Of a DNA stretch of 64,000 nucleotides, positions 21,101 through 31,195 are shown piece after piece. The stretch is from Globisporangium splendens (lineage: Eukaryota > Oomycota > Peronosporomycetes > Pythiales > Pythiaceae). The notes below the pieces were generated by a model, which saw nothing but the letters and a program-made list of their open reading frames with translations, was not told where the DNA came from and searched no databases. The stretch spans positions 124,001 through 188,000 of the forward strand of contig VFIW01000041.1 of assembly GCA_006386115.1 (NCBI GenBank), in the 5' to 3' direction. Every line of letters starts with the position of its first letter. Position 1 is the first letter of the stretch. Made by a program: the position numbers and the translations under genes.

Positions 21101-24022
21101 ATGCGGACGGCAACAGTCTCTGAGTCGGATAAGCATGTCTTGCTCATGCTCGTCGAGTAGGAACACCATGCTCTTCTTCATAAAAGGTCGCAGCAACGGG
21201 CTCAGGAACACGTTCGCATTCACGCTTCCCATCTGGATCGCGATGTACGTCATCAGCTTGAGGACAGCGTCACGGATCCACCAACTTGGATGCAGCAAGA
21301 GCGCAGACGTCATTTTGGCTTTTTCCACCAAGGCACTTGTATTTTTCTGGAACAACCCCAACTGACACAATCCGCCCAGGCATTCCACTGCCTTCGTGAT
21401 CACGATCTCTTGGACATCAAACAGTGCTTGCTCAATACAAGGCAGAATATACAGCCCCACAGTCACGCGACCCACGAAGGAACACAGGCCGACAATGTAA
21501 TCGAAAAATGCGCCACGAAGTTCCCAATCGCGATCGTTCAAGAAGGTAATCAGTTGCGGCAGAACGACATCCAGTGTACGTTCACGGCCAAAGAAAACAC
21601 ACAAGCGCGTGATATCAACCAGCAGCGCACGCTTGACGAGAGACGACGACGCTTTCTGATCCGGCGCAGCCAACTGGATGACATAACGCGAGATCATTTT
21701 GTGCAGCACGTTCAGCTCCTTGTCAAAGCTGTTCGATGCCAAGTAGACAGGCGATACACCACTTGAGATGTCATTGCCTCCTCGAGAAGACATTGAGGTA
21801 ACCGAGGTTTGCGACGCAGTAGACGTAGCCAGGCTCTTTTGCTTCATCGCGTGCGCGATCTCCAAAAAGCGTCGACTAGTTGCAGCGAGCTGGGGCAAAC
21901 ATTCAGCAAAAGCAATCCGCACCATCTCATCTGGGTCTGACGGGAACGAGTTCAACGCTGGCAAGATGTACTGAGGGAAAATTGATGCGTCTGAAAGCGG
22001 GAAAGTCTCGATCAACGACAGCAACAGTGTCAAGGTACGCAGTGCAAGCGCTCGAACTGACGCACTTGGATCCTCGAAAAGCTCCATCAGGAACGGAATC
22101 AGTCGTTGAAGACGCACTTCATCGCTCGCATACTGGCCGAGGGATTTAATAAGATACACGGCTGTGATCTTCGATTCAGGAATCTCACAGTGTCGAATGC
22201 TGGAGCAAACCAACGACAAAATGATGACAATTCCATTTCGGTCGGTTGACCACGGCTCGCCTGAGGCTTTTCTCGTGGAAGACGACTTGGGTCTATCTTT
22301 TCTCGATTTGCCGGAAAAGTTGGACTTGTTGGAGCGTTTCGCGTAATCTCCGTACTCGTCCTGCTCCTTCTGTTCGGCACTGTCCTCTCCATCAGCTTTT
22401 TCATTTTGCGTCTCCGCGGTGTAGTCGAGAAGAAGCGATTGCTTCTTTTTCTGCGTGAGCGCATTGTACTGGTCGTGGAGTTTGTTGATCTTCTTCTTCT
22501 GAAAGGTGCCGCTCAGATTCGTCATATCAACTTCTTCCGATTTCATGTGTTCGAGCTTCGCCATCGTCCCGTTGTCCTTTTCATTTCGTCGGTTCTCCCC
22601 TTTGAACGAATTTTTGCGGTCCAGTTCTTCAATCACACGCTGCGCAACGTGCGTCTGGCCATCAGCGGCCACGAGGTCCATCACCAACTGTCGATCCGAT
22701 CCATAGCCTTCGCGCAATCGCAACTTGAAAAACTCTTCACCCTCTGGATCTTCAACGCCGGTCACCTCTCTCACAAGACGACCATAATACTTACATACCA
22801 ATCGAATGCGAGCGTCTGGGACCTTGCCACCGCGACTGAGAACCAGCACCAGGAAGCGGAACAGGAAACTTTCAAAGTATGTCGGAAACAGGCCATGGCT
22901 GCTGGTGTATTTCGCCAAATAGTCTGCGGCGGAAGAGCGCGCGTTGGGATCAAGCTGAAGCATATGAAGCAGCATCTCTTCCAACCGCGGATCCCCCACT
23001 TTCTTCAACGTGTTGCGCAAATGTTCCGTGTCGCCCGTGCGGTACCTCAGCAACGTCGGGAGCTCGAAAAGCGGCTTGCCGCCAAGAAAAATCTCCGCGA
23101 TCACACAACCAGCCGAGAAAATATCCATTGATTCTTGCAAGTGTCCTTCGCGTTTGTTCGCATTGCGCATGAATGAAGGCATGCTGCCTGGGAAAGAACC
23201 ATTGGCTGATGTCGGCGTTTGCGCGTGCGACGGCGTCGGGATCCCCATCGACAAGAACTGCTTCTCCACCTCCTCAACGCTCACCTCGCTGTCCGCCATG
23301 CGTGACAACATCATCGCGTCGGCCCCCTTGGTGCTTGTACTGGACGAACTACCTGCAGGTGTTGCCGAAGAGGCACCATAAAAGCGCTCCGGGGCGACAC
23401 TGCACGCACGACGCGTGGCATCAATGGCACAAAAGTAGTAGTTGTAATCCGCTGGATCGTCTTCGGGGATGTACGTCGGCTTGAACGGCGCAAAGTCGGT
23501 AAGAAACACCCAGTTCCAGCTCGTGACCATAATGTTTTCCTGCTTGATGTCGCCGTGGCAGATCCCCTTCGAGTGGCTCTGCTCGAGGGCTCTCAAAATC
23601 TGGAACGCGATCCATTTCTTCTCGATCTGCGTCAGGAAAGGCCGGGAGCAAATACGGTCGTACAGATTTGAGCCGAAATACTGCCGCACCATGAACGCGA
23701 CGTTGTACTTCAGCGAGAGCTTGTAGTCGGCATACGGGATCAGATTCGGCTGCTGGTCGATGGTAAATGCCAGCGAGATCCGCTTCAGCGAGTTGTGCGC
23801 GCCACGTAAGTCTTCATTCGGGTCGAACTTTCGATAAATCTTGACGACCAAGTGGCCTTCGTCGCACTTGCAGTAGATCGTCTTGAGGAACTTCCCGTCG
23901 CCGATCAGACTCCCAAACACAATGTTCATCGACCGCGGCGAGTAGTCCATCAGGTACGTGCGGTACTGCGACGCACTGTCGAGCTGACTCTGCGGCTGCG
24001 CGCGCGGCGCCGCATTCCCCAT
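18167..24022 (-). CDS. VPS15: VPS15 / PIK3R4, regulatory pseudokinase of class III PI3-kinase
   Basis: 1951 aa in one uninterrupted exon (human 1358). It scaffolds VPS34 for PI3P production in autophagy and endosome sorting. MGN at the start is the family's myristoylation signal. The kinase-like domain (about 30-340) has HGDIKQENIM in place of HRD and TDFAPFKPTYIPED in place of DFG, both typical of VPS15. A Ser/Thr-rich insertion of about 90 residues precedes MDIFSAGCVIAEIF. A HEAT-repeat region follows (about 560-950; ALRTLTLLLSLI, TRLCVFFGRERTLDVVL). A long Ser/Gly-rich region (about 1000-1430) explains the extra length. The WD40 propeller closes the protein (AVNRIGAAQDF, TVKLWSIRS), ending DGNIKVWK as in other species. 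Confidence 0.96.
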   Translation of the reverse strand: MGNAAPRAQPQSQLDSASQYRTYLMDYSPRSMNIVFGSLIGDGKFLKTIYCKCDEGHLVVKIYRKFDPNEDLRGAHNSLKRISLAFTIDQQPNLIPYADYKLSLKYNVAFMVRQYFGSNLYDRICSRPFLTQIEKKWIAFQILRALEQSHSKGICHGDIKQENIMVTSWNWVFLTDFAPFKPTYIPEDDPADYNYYFCAIDATRRACSVAPERFYGASSATPAGSSSSTSTKGADAMMLSRMADSEVSVEEVEKQFLSMGIPTPSHAQTPTSANGSFPGSMPSFMRNANKREGHLQESMDIFSAGCVIAEIFLGGKPLFELPTLLRYRTGDTEHLRNTLKKVGDPRLEEMLLHMLQLDPNARSSAADYLAKYTSSHGLFPTYFESFLFRFLVLVLSRGGKVPDARIRLVCKYYGRLVREVTGVEDPEGEEFFKLRLREGYGSDRQLVMDLVAADGQTHVAQRVIEELDRKNSFKGENRRNEKDNGTMAKLEHMKSEEVDMTNLSGTFQKKKINKLHDQYNALTQKKKQSLLLDYTAETQNEKADGEDSAEQKEQDEYGDYAKRSNKSNFSGKSRKDRPKSSSTRKASGEPWSTDRNGIVIILSLVCSSIRHCEIPESKITAVYLIKSLGQYASDEVRLQRLIPFLMELFEDPSASVRALALRTLTLLLSLIETFPLSDASIFPQYILPALNSFPSDPDEMVRIAFAECLPQLAATSRRFLEIAHAMKQKSLATSTASQTSVTSMSSRGGNDISSGVSPVYLASNSFDKELNVLHKMISRYVIQLAAPDQKASSSLVKRALLVDITRLCVFFGRERTLDVVLPQLITFLNDRDWELRGAFFDYIVGLCSFVGRVTVGLYILPCIEQALFDVQEIVITKAVECLGGLCQLGLFQKNTSALVEKAKMTSALLLHPSWWIRDAVLKLMTYIAIQMGSVNANVFLSPLLRPFMKKSMVFLLDEHEQDMLIRLRDCCRPHLSRETFDAALIASSAGSNEIIAEMENYLNSMANDADTADARGGGKKNRDVLSSVDSLDSYNLNRVPSGSPRTPPPAESSSSYEHKKNEIQALKLMQQYVAIASMHMRSKMELAHSEQAARMQGHAKAERGVSSSVLAAPGGNGNPFARKISRSHLRVLSIPDMRYALSVAQPIKTSNLIGVPIPSGVPPTPSVSITSGNSTALVTKQQAAANSRSGTDTSIVPANGHMVSNGGSSSGQVHLLDNLPLHLILKMYGLEAPSLPLNSVGSSGASTMPLSGAGSYDDSSLPSVGMHALQAHNESNHFASTGGGVMVSMLNMNMRDMYGGDGVGGLLDPHQSPVSPSRQRMMKRTHSTYHHYFAFKESAMDPALRNPRKLLARLTALGVPPLPPDLGSLRQPDGSYYSIYNHPLSPYTSLQSSSSGVGASVVATPGSDRGVGISVDSGSAASSPVNTIYNTAAFGISTGSGNGGVPTANGNGAGIYASYSHRSWRPRKNVLVAELAEHTGAVNRIGAAQDFSFLASSSNDGTVKLWSIRSMQHSINQGSRCTYDGQGGVLTDMVVLENSHSVASASSNGSVHVFRVDKVNAVGGNFHAMGLKDIRTENSAVMVLDYFNNVSESLLIYATRNGEIHAWDLRMRREAWKLEVSPELGYITCMTHSLDVSWFAVGTSRGFICLWDLRFLVLIRIWRHSSHRSIHRLKSCLGLPNTLPLDETSVPLVFVAAGDGEVSVFDLSIGACRAVFRTLHVQASEAEAGRCPTLLHIPIPHRSRSVLGSLLGIYGIATAFDDIATTLHSEEPSVRAILCPSLHFRGMADALITGGEDKQIRYWDIRNGKSSYTVCGSDEAKSFYDNQVAPNDWWRMSSSHQQQMNGGGAIVATPSSAQSPAPITKPELAWKKLSPPGITICQDSSYYSSQGSVSSVAATGGGVESAVTMERRGLIPPSPAHTDCILDLTLVDLNGPMLVSSSRDGNIKVWK

Positions 24023-24475
24023 GCTGCTTTAAAGTTACTCAAATGCGCGTTTTACTCTTTTCGTCGTCTCGTCTCGAGTTTACGGATGATTTGAGCGCGG
24101 ACGGTGGCGGTCGCGAGCGGAAGCTCTGCTCTTTCTCTCTGTCTGCTCTCCCTACGCGCACGCGTTTCTGCTGCTGCCTGGCGCGCGTGCAAATGAACGT
24201 GAACAGAGCTCTTGGCGAGCGGCGCTTTCCGATGAGTTAGTTTCGCTTGTTCCTTTCCTTCCACGATTGAAATTTGCTGCTGGGGAAAGAAGGGGGCTGG
24301 GGAGTGTACCACAAATGTACCAGGTACGCAAGTCGCCACGTGACGAAAATGGCACTTCCGTAGATGCACGACAAAGTACGATATTGGTGTTGACACACAA
24401 ATCACACACAGATTGGAACATGCGCAAACTGAAATCAACCTTTGCTTTATATGCATGCGCTCTTTTAGTTTATGC
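24023..24475. other. Intergenic region between VPS15 and the NOL12-like gene
   Basis: It contains the 5' flank of VPS15 and the 3' flank of the next gene. No gene, repeat or clear promoter element seen. Confidence 0.5.
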
Positions 24476-25450
24476 TCAGCGTTTGGAGAACTTGCCCTTG
24501 CCGAAGGCGCCCTTCTTCGGCTTCCCACCTCCAGCAGCGACGACTTCGATCGCGTCCTTCTTGTTCGGGATCTTGGCCCTGTGGCTCTTCTTGCCCAAGG
24601 TCGCCTTCCGGTTTGCTCGCGCTTCTTTCAGCTTCGCGCGCTTCGATGGCAGCGCCATGCCTCGACGCTTTAACTGTATCCGCTGGAAGAGACTCAACTG
24701 CTTCTCTTTGAATTTGCTGTGGTCGCGCTTGCCACCGCTCTCGGTCGCATCCTCGTCGTCGTCAGAGAGATCGTACTCTTCGTCGCTGATCTCGTCCTCG
24801 CTATCGCTCTGCAAGTCGCCGATCGACGTTGTCACGGTCACGACGTCGCCAAACTTGTTCTGCGTGTGCTCGTCGTCAAAGTGCATCACTTTCGTCACGG
24901 CCTTGGATTCTTCGTCATCGTCCGAGTCCTCCTTCTTTTCTTCCTCTTGCTCCTCTGGAGGCTCGAGCAAGTTCAGACTAGCTAACTTCTCCTTTTGCTC
25001 TTCACGTCGCTAAGAAACATCACCATCAAGCCATGGTTAGCTAGAAAGGCAGAGTATGTGAATCTATGCGCTTCAGTGAATATGCATACCTGCTTTCTCG
25101 CTTCGAGCAAACGCTTCTGTTGCTTGAACGCTTCCATGTCCAGACCGAATCGTCGTCGCTCTTGCTTTCGCTTGTGGAACCCCGTCAAGTATTCTCTGCG
25201 GTCATCAACATTCCATACATGCAAACGTTAATCCAGCCATCCAGTGCAGTCAAAAATCAATGCAACATCTTGCAATAAAAGCAACAGCGTACTTTCGCTT
25301 CTCCGGGTCGAACGTGACCACCAACTTGGATTTCTTCTTCGGGTTGGGCTTGCGGATGCCGCCGCTGCCGATGCTGCCCTTCTTGACGCCGCCTCCACTG
25401 GGCTTCTTGCCGTGCTTGTCGCCGCCGCGCTTCATGTTCTTCGGCGGCAT
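24476..25450 (-). CDS. NOL12/Rrp17-like nucleolar protein
   Basis: 265 aa from three exons: 25293-25450, 25090-25195 and 24476-25009. Introns begin gtacgc and gtatgc and end cag and tag, and phases fit exactly. The diagnostic block spans exons 1-2: LVVTFDPEKRKEYLTGFHK followed by RKQERR, the core of the NOL12 (Nop25) family of rRNA-processing RNA-binding proteins and 5' exonucleases. Exon 1 starts MPPKNMKRGG and is Gly/Lys-rich. Exon 3 holds an acidic stretch (EEQEEEKKEDSDDDEE) and a basic C-terminus (KRAKLKEARANRKATLGK) suited to nucleolar targeting. Divergent from the GBP-like gene. Confidence 0.88.
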
Positions 25451-25835
25451 CGCTGCTGCTGCTTGCGGCGCGCCGTCAGTGCACAGAGCCGCACAAGTTG
25501 CTCCCAGATGAGCTCCGCCACTGCTTTTCAGTCCATCGCCGCAACCACTACCGCTCGTCCGGATAATGAGACTCGTATAGCCGAATAGTCAAGCACTGAA
25601 AAGTTGTGTACCCAATTCTTCCTCCACATCTAGCCATATTTAAACTAAAAACTGCGCTTTATAGTCTTCTTCATGCCTGCAATTACGAAAATGATGGGCT
25701 GCATTCTGGGATGTGGCAGTAGCCTGACCGTACCCACCACGCTGAATAGACGAAAGAAGAGAGAGTTGAGCGCAAAGCTGCTGACGGAAGAAGGAAGGAA
25801 GGCGCACCCACACATCCGCTTATCCCCCCTTCAGC
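25451..25835. promoter_or_regulatory. Shared divergent promoter region
   Basis: 385 bp separate the start codons of the NOL12-like gene (minus) and the GBP-like gene (plus), so both promoters must lie here or in the 5' UTRs. No TATA box or clear initiator was recognised. Confidence 0.4.
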
Positions 25836-28274
25836 ATGGGCGAAGAACCAGTGAGGCCGATCCCGTTCGTGCTCGTGGCCGACGACGGCAGCTTCAGCGT
25901 GAACCCCGAGGCGTGCGAGCGCATCGAGAAGATCAAGGGCAAGCTCGTCGTGATCGCCGTCGCGGGGCTCTACCGAACGGGGAAATCCTTCCTGCTCAAC
26001 CTGCTGGTGCGCCATGCGCACGACATCGACAACGCGGGCGTGGCGGCCGACGCCATGGACGCCATGGAGGCGGGCTTCGCGGTCGGCGGCACGGTCAACG
26101 CGTGCACGAAGGGCATCTGGATGTGGGGCGAGCCGATCGTGATGAAAGACGGTACCAGCTACCTGTTCCTTGATACTGAAGGATTGGGCTCTGTGGATCG
26201 AGAGCAGACCCACGATACCCGCATCTTCGCGCTCGCGTTGCTGCTCGCGACTAACTTCATCTACAACAGTCGTGGTGTCATCGATGGGAACGCGATTGAA
26301 GATCTCTCGCTCGTTGTGAACCTCTCGAAGCACATCCAGACGTCGTCGTCGCAGAAGGAGTCCAGCGGAGCGGATTTATACGAGTTCTTCCCGTCGTTCA
26401 TGTGGGTCGTGCGTGATTTCACGCTCCAGTTGCTGGACAACGGCAAGAAGATCTCGTCCAAACAGTACTTGGAGAATGCGTTAAAGCCCCAGGGTGGGTA
26501 CAGCGACGACGCCGTGGCAAAGGACCAGATTCGCGTGCTGCTCTCGGATTTCTTCCGCCAACGCGACTGTGTCACGCTTGTCCGACCTGTCGACGACGAA
26601 CAGAAGCTGCGCACGCTTCCAAAGGTTCCCTACGAAGAGCTGCGTGACGAGTTCCGCTCGTCGTTCGAGACCCTACGTAAGCGTCTGTTTGACAAGGCCA
26701 AGCCAAAGATGCTGTACGGCAAGATCCTCAATGGCGCCATGTACACGAATTTGGTCCAGTCGTACGTGGAAGCGCTGAACAGCGGCAAGGCACCTGTCAT
26801 CTCGAGCGCCTGGAGTCGCGTCGTGCAGGCGCAGTGTGACGACGCGTTGGCGGATTCGATTGAGCTCTACAAGAAGGAGATCGCGTCGCGCATTCGTGTG
26901 TACACATCGCCCGAGCAATACGAGAAAGACGCGGATTTCGAAGACGAAGAAAGGAACCGCAACACGTTGTCTCCGATCGATTACGGCCAAGGAGACAACG
27001 TCATGTTTGACGAGTATGGAAACTTGCGCAACGTCGAGATGAAGGCTGCGAATCCACAGACGGACGAAGAAGGTCAAGAAAGCGAGATGATTGAGGTGAT
27101 GGAGGAGGACGATGGCGAGGAGCAGGTCAAGATCGAGCGCACGCGACTACCGTGTGCGGAAGACACGCTCATGCACGTCCACAAGATCTGTAAACGCATC
27201 GCGAAGAAGCGGCTGCGCGAAGTCGTCGACTCAGATATCAGCGACGATGCGAGTCAGTATCTGGATCAATTCCGCGTCTCGATCAATGGCGTCTTTGATA
27301 TGTTCAAGCAGCAAAACGCTGCTGCGTCCATGGCGTATTGCCGTCATCTGCTGGACAAGCTGGGTCGTCCAGGAAAGGAATACTTGGAGGACATCGAGGG
27401 CAATAGCCACAAATCCGCGATGGAGCTGCATCGCGAGATGCAAGAGTACTTGCAAGGTGCGATTGAGAACGTGTACGACGAGTACTTTTCGCGCGCGATT
27501 GGTCCATCTGCGGACGCCGCGTACTGTGAATTCGTCACGCAAACTGTCGTCGGACAGGTCATTCAGCGCACCGAGTCCAGCAACGTCGCGCACATGACCG
27601 AAGTGCGCGCTCTGGAAAAGGAAATGAACGACATGAGCGTCAAGGTAGCGATCGCGCAGGGCCAGGCGAGTGCGATGCAGGAACTTTCATTGCAGCAGCG
27701 GCAAAAGTGCGAGTTGACGGTCAAGGAGGCCGAGCAGCGGTGCGCGAACGAGATCAGCGCGTTGCGTGCGACCTTGGAGTTCAAGACCAACGAGTTGGAG
27801 CACGTGCTGAACCACAACGCGACCTTGAAGCGTCTCGCGGACACGGCACAGCAGGGCCAGTACCGCGCCACGGAGTTTGTGACGTCTACGTTCGCGACCG
27901 TGCTTGCTGGCTACCTGATCAAGCAGCAGGTCATGCCGGGTCAAGTGCCGTCGAAGGCGAAATGGCAGCAGCGGTACTTTGTGCTCCAGGGCAACCAGCT
28001 GTCGTTCTACGACACCAAGGACGACTACGAGCGCTGCCGGTCGGACAACCCGCCGATGGACGTCACGGGCGCCATCATTGAGGACAGCTACGTGATCCCC
28101 GAGGCGTTCAGCATCTCGTTCGCCGAGAACAAGTACTTCCCGCTGCACCTGCACGCCAAGTCACTCGAGACCAAGAAGGAGTGGGTCGACAGTCTGCGCC
28201 GCGCGAGCGTGAGCAGCCGCGCGTCGTCGTACGGGACGCTGTCCATGTCCAGCAGTCGGTATATGCAAATGTGA
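25836..28274 (+). CDS. Guanylate-binding-protein-like large GTPase with C-terminal PH domain
   Basis: 812 aa, single exon; ATG follows cttcagc. The GTPase domain occupies about 1-330. G1/P-loop GLYRTGKS lies near residue 45, the switch region TKGIWMW near 90, G3 DTEGLG near 110, and the RD motif (WVVRDFTLQL, near 190) replaces the usual G4, as in GBP/atlastin proteins. The helical part (about 340-690) includes an acidic patch (EVMEEDDGEE) and a coiled coil (QQRQKCELTVKEAEQRC). A PH domain ends the protein: LAGYLIKQQ, then WQQRYFVLQGNQLSFYD, then KKEWVDSLRRAS. GBPs act on membranes; a PH domain would supply lipid binding in place of prenylation (no CaaX box at the end). Confidence 0.9.
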   Translation: MGEEPVRPIPFVLVADDGSFSVNPEACERIEKIKGKLVVIAVAGLYRTGKSFLLNLLVRHAHDIDNAGVAADAMDAMEAGFAVGGTVNACTKGIWMWGEPIVMKDGTSYLFLDTEGLGSVDREQTHDTRIFALALLLATNFIYNSRGVIDGNAIEDLSLVVNLSKHIQTSSSQKESSGADLYEFFPSFMWVVRDFTLQLLDNGKKISSKQYLENALKPQGGYSDDAVAKDQIRVLLSDFFRQRDCVTLVRPVDDEQKLRTLPKVPYEELRDEFRSSFETLRKRLFDKAKPKMLYGKILNGAMYTNLVQSYVEALNSGKAPVISSAWSRVVQAQCDDALADSIELYKKEIASRIRVYTSPEQYEKDADFEDEERNRNTLSPIDYGQGDNVMFDEYGNLRNVEMKAANPQTDEEGQESEMIEVMEEDDGEEQVKIERTRLPCAEDTLMHVHKICKRIAKKRLREVVDSDISDDASQYLDQFRVSINGVFDMFKQQNAAASMAYCRHLLDKLGRPGKEYLEDIEGNSHKSAMELHREMQEYLQGAIENVYDEYFSRAIGPSADAAYCEFVTQTVVGQVIQRTESSNVAHMTEVRALEKEMNDMSVKVAIAQGQASAMQELSLQQRQKCELTVKEAEQRCANEISALRATLEFKTNELEHVLNHNATLKRLADTAQQGQYRATEFVTSTFATVLAGYLIKQQVMPGQVPSKAKWQQRYFVLQGNQLSFYDTKDDYERCRSDNPPMDVTGAIIEDSYVIPEAFSISFAENKYFPLHLHAKSLETKKEWVDSLRRASVSSRASSYGTLSMSSSRYMQM

Positions 28275-28595
28275 GTATATGGAGGGAGGTTGTAGGAAGA
28301 AAAAGCGCGTTCTATGCTTGTGTGGCAAGTGTCCATTTTGGAAGCTGCCGATCCATTGTTCGCCCATTTTTGTCTTGCATTTTGACGCTTTCAGTTTGCA
28401 AAACACATGTGCAGTCGCACTTAAGTGGATGTCGTAGGTACTGCAGTTGTGTGGTCAGGTTTTCGACACCCCTTCCTTTTGCCTTGGGTTTTGTATGCTG
28501 CGTCGGGCTTTCGTGGCCTCCCCATCCAAAACCACCCCTTCAGGCCAATAAGCACCCACGGAAAAGCAGAAGAAGAGGTTTGACCAAGAAGCAGC
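28275..28595. other. Intergenic region
   Basis: 3' flank of the GBP-like gene and 5' flank of the NDUFB10-like gene. Nothing further seen. Confidence 0.5.
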
Positions 28596-28954
28596 ATGTT
28601 CAAGTCGCAGCTCCGCACGAAGGACGAGATCCTGGCGATCCGCGCCGCCGAGGAAGACTACGCTAAGCGCGTGCTGCTTGCACAGGAGACCGTCAAGCTC
28701 GTGCGCGAGGAGCTCGCCAACTGCTACATGGAGCACGGCGTGAACCACAAGATTGCCTGCAAAGGACTCCGTGAAGAGTACGCAAAGCTCGTGCGCGACC
28801 CAACCCACGGCGCTGGTTTCCCAGTAAGTAGCTACTTGTGTGTGCGTAGTTGCCACTGGATGCTGCTTGCTCGCTGATGCGCATGGTGTAAGTGTGTGCT
28901 GACTGGTTCTGTATGATTGTTGCTTGTTACTTGTAGAACCGACCAGAAATCTAA
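28596..28954 (+). CDS. Complex I subunit NDUFB10/PDSW-like
   Basis: 81 aa from exons 28596-28823 and 28937-28954. The intron starts gtaagt and ends cttgtag, and the second exon codes only NRPEI and the stop. The block VREELANCYMEHGVNH...CKGLREEYAKL resembles the plant NDUFB10-type sequence, including two cysteines separated by 11 residues and a closing GAGFPNRP. Such subunits sit on the intermembrane-space side of the complex I membrane arm. It is shorter than plant homologues (about 105 aa), mainly at the N-terminus. Assignment is from remembered family pattern. Confidence 0.75.
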
Positions 28955-29168
28955 GGCAATTTTATACAGGTGGTGAGAGAATGCGGACGAATATTTCCTC
29001 AACAAAAACAAAAGAAAGCACACGACATTAAAGAGGCCATTCATGTGACAACGATCTGTGTTGTGGCAGTGGAGACGACGAAGGAAAACGAAGAATATAG
29101 CACTCTTCAAAATTGTAAATCTATCGACACTGACGCGCGCGCACCTCCCTTATTCTTAGTTGGCGGTA

Positions 29169-30643
29169 TCACAACGCATCAGCGAAGTACTTGGAACGTC
29201 GCCGCTTTGCTCTCGCTTCCTCGATCCGTCGTAGAGTGCGTTGAAGACCGAAATCATCGCCACCGTCTTCATCGTCTACAGCTTTTCCCCATTGTGAATC
29301 AGGTTGACTGCAGCGAACAGACTCCTTGATGCTGAAGACAGAATTCTTCTGCTTTGGAGTGGTGGCAGACTCCCTTGATGTAGAAGAATATTCCTTGCAC
29401 TTGCAACGAGATGTCGAGTATGTACTGCTGCTTCCTCGTGATCGCTCGACGCTGGCGTGACGACTTTGCCTTGCCTTCCTGTGCCTTTGCTCTTCCTTCA
29501 AAAGCGTACTGATTTCACTGGTGAAATTACTCACATGACTTTCCATTTCATCAAATCTGGACTGAAGCGATTTCACTGCTGAACTGGTTGCACTCGCTTC
29601 TTTTGAGAGGCTCGCATGACATTTGTCGAAGCGCGACTTCATCTCGTCGTTCTACACGTTTTATTCGGAAGAGAGATGAGAATGTTAACCAGTCCAGTAA
29701 ACAATGCAATTTAGCAAAACAAAAAGAAACCTGGTTGTGGAGAAGACGAAGGGACTCATTGGCAGCACTCACATCGACCGCAATCGTCTTGAGAGCATCT
29801 AGCTGAGCTTTATGATCAGCCGACTGGATACTGATTGATGTGGTTAAATTTGTCAGTTCGTTTTGAATGGGAGCTGAAAATGTATCCAACAAGTCATTCT
29901 CAGATCTCTCTTTCTCGTCGGAAGGTAGCTTGCTGGGAAGAGTTCTTTGACGATGTGACACCGAGGGTGCGCGAGGACGGCTCTGCTGTTTTGGAAAGGT
30001 AAAGTGAGCATGATGGCATGATTCCAGAGATGGCAGTCAAAAGCAAGTCCACAAACAGTTTCTTCTTGGCTCGCAAACAGTATGTTCTGCGACTGTGAGA
30101 ACGAAGTCTGTGACTGAGATGTGAATCCAGTGAGATCTTCATATGCTGCTGCAATTTATATGAGAATTAGCATTCAGACTTAGAATTTTGCATGTGATGC
30201 ACAAACACCTACTTTCTTGAGATTGTGAATATATCGAGCCATTCCGTCGATTCTTGTTCTCCGAGTACATTTCATTTTGACTGAACGAGATCGGCACCAC
30301 TTTGTGCTTCTCGGGCTGGTGCTGTTGACTACTTCGCAAAGGCTGTGAGTTCAATCTTGGACGAAAGGGTTCACAATTATGCGTCGACGGAGTTGGAGTT
30401 GCTTGTGAACGCGACATTTGCCGCACTTGCTCGTAACTTGGTGTTGATTGACTGTTCACTTGTGGCGAATTTTGAACAGTACTTGGCGTTGATCCACTGG
30501 ACCACGAAATGCAAAAAAATGGATGGTAAGCGTGATTTCCCTGCCACCCACACCACCCACATTCAAGGTTCCAATTAACCCACTTACGTTTTCCTCCGCT
30601 GAAGCAGCTGCGATAGCGAGATCACCTCTCTGCGCACTGACAT
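29169..30643 (-). CDS. Ser/Gln-rich coiled-coil protein, unknown
   Basis: Five exons give one continuous 389-codon frame: 30588-30643 (MSVRREVISLSQLLQRRK), 30213-30496, 30057-30148, 29731-29985 and 29169-29651. Donors are gtaagt, gtaggt, gtttgt and gtttct; acceptors are cag or tag. The N-terminal half is disordered and rich in Ser, Gln, Pro and Thr. The centre is coiled coil (IQSADHKAQLDALKTIAVDV, then KSLQSRFDEMESHVSNF). The C-terminus is basic (IEEARAKRRRSKYFADAL). No catalytic domain. A disordered N-terminus plus a short coiled coil occurs in meiotic and centrosomal scaffold proteins, but I cannot place it. It is divergent from CPAP, with 1.2 kb between. Confidence 0.65.
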
Positions 30644-31037
30644 TCTTTCGTGCGGTTGCTTAACGTCTTCAGCGAACTTCTTGGTCTCTTTTTCTCTTCT
30701 CTTCTCTGCTGCAACGTGGAGAAGTGCGGAATGGCGCGCATGCAGAATGCATTCACTTCAACTTCCACTTGGGTGTCGATTCCGCACTCACCTGGTCCAA
30801 TCCAGCCAATCAGAGATCAAAATTCCTCTCGAAAAGCATTTTGCGCTCTTGTATGGGAAGATTCCCAGTCTCCTCAGTCTGAATGGCATCATCACTATGC
30901 AAAGACACAGAGGTGCTTGTATGGCAAGACACTTTGAATATTGCAAGAAATCGCAGCAAAAGCAATCTCGATTCGTTCTAAATGGTGCTTTGCATGTATC
31001 GTTGTTTATATCGAATTGTGTGTTGTAAGGCGTATCG

Positions 31038-31116
31038 GTTTGCAGTTAAAAAGAATAGTTTTGCTGCTCTTCACCGTGAATCTCAGTGGATTGACAGATA
31101 GAAAAGGTTTCTCCTC
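31038..31116 (+). repeat. Direct repeat, copy 1 (79 bp)
   Basis: It starts gtttgcagttaaaaag and ends gaaaaggtttctcctc. It matches 31196-31274 with two substitutions, at an offset of 158 bp. Confidence 0.9.
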
Positions 31117-31195
31117 ATCTACGCCCAAGGCATATGGATATGCACAACCTTCTACAGACATGCATGCAAAACATGTAAATGCGAGGCTTGCATCA

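Noticed and set aside
21780..21990. Short plus-strand frames inside VPS15 considered as nested genes
   Set aside because: All lie within the single long VPS15 exon and have no independent support.
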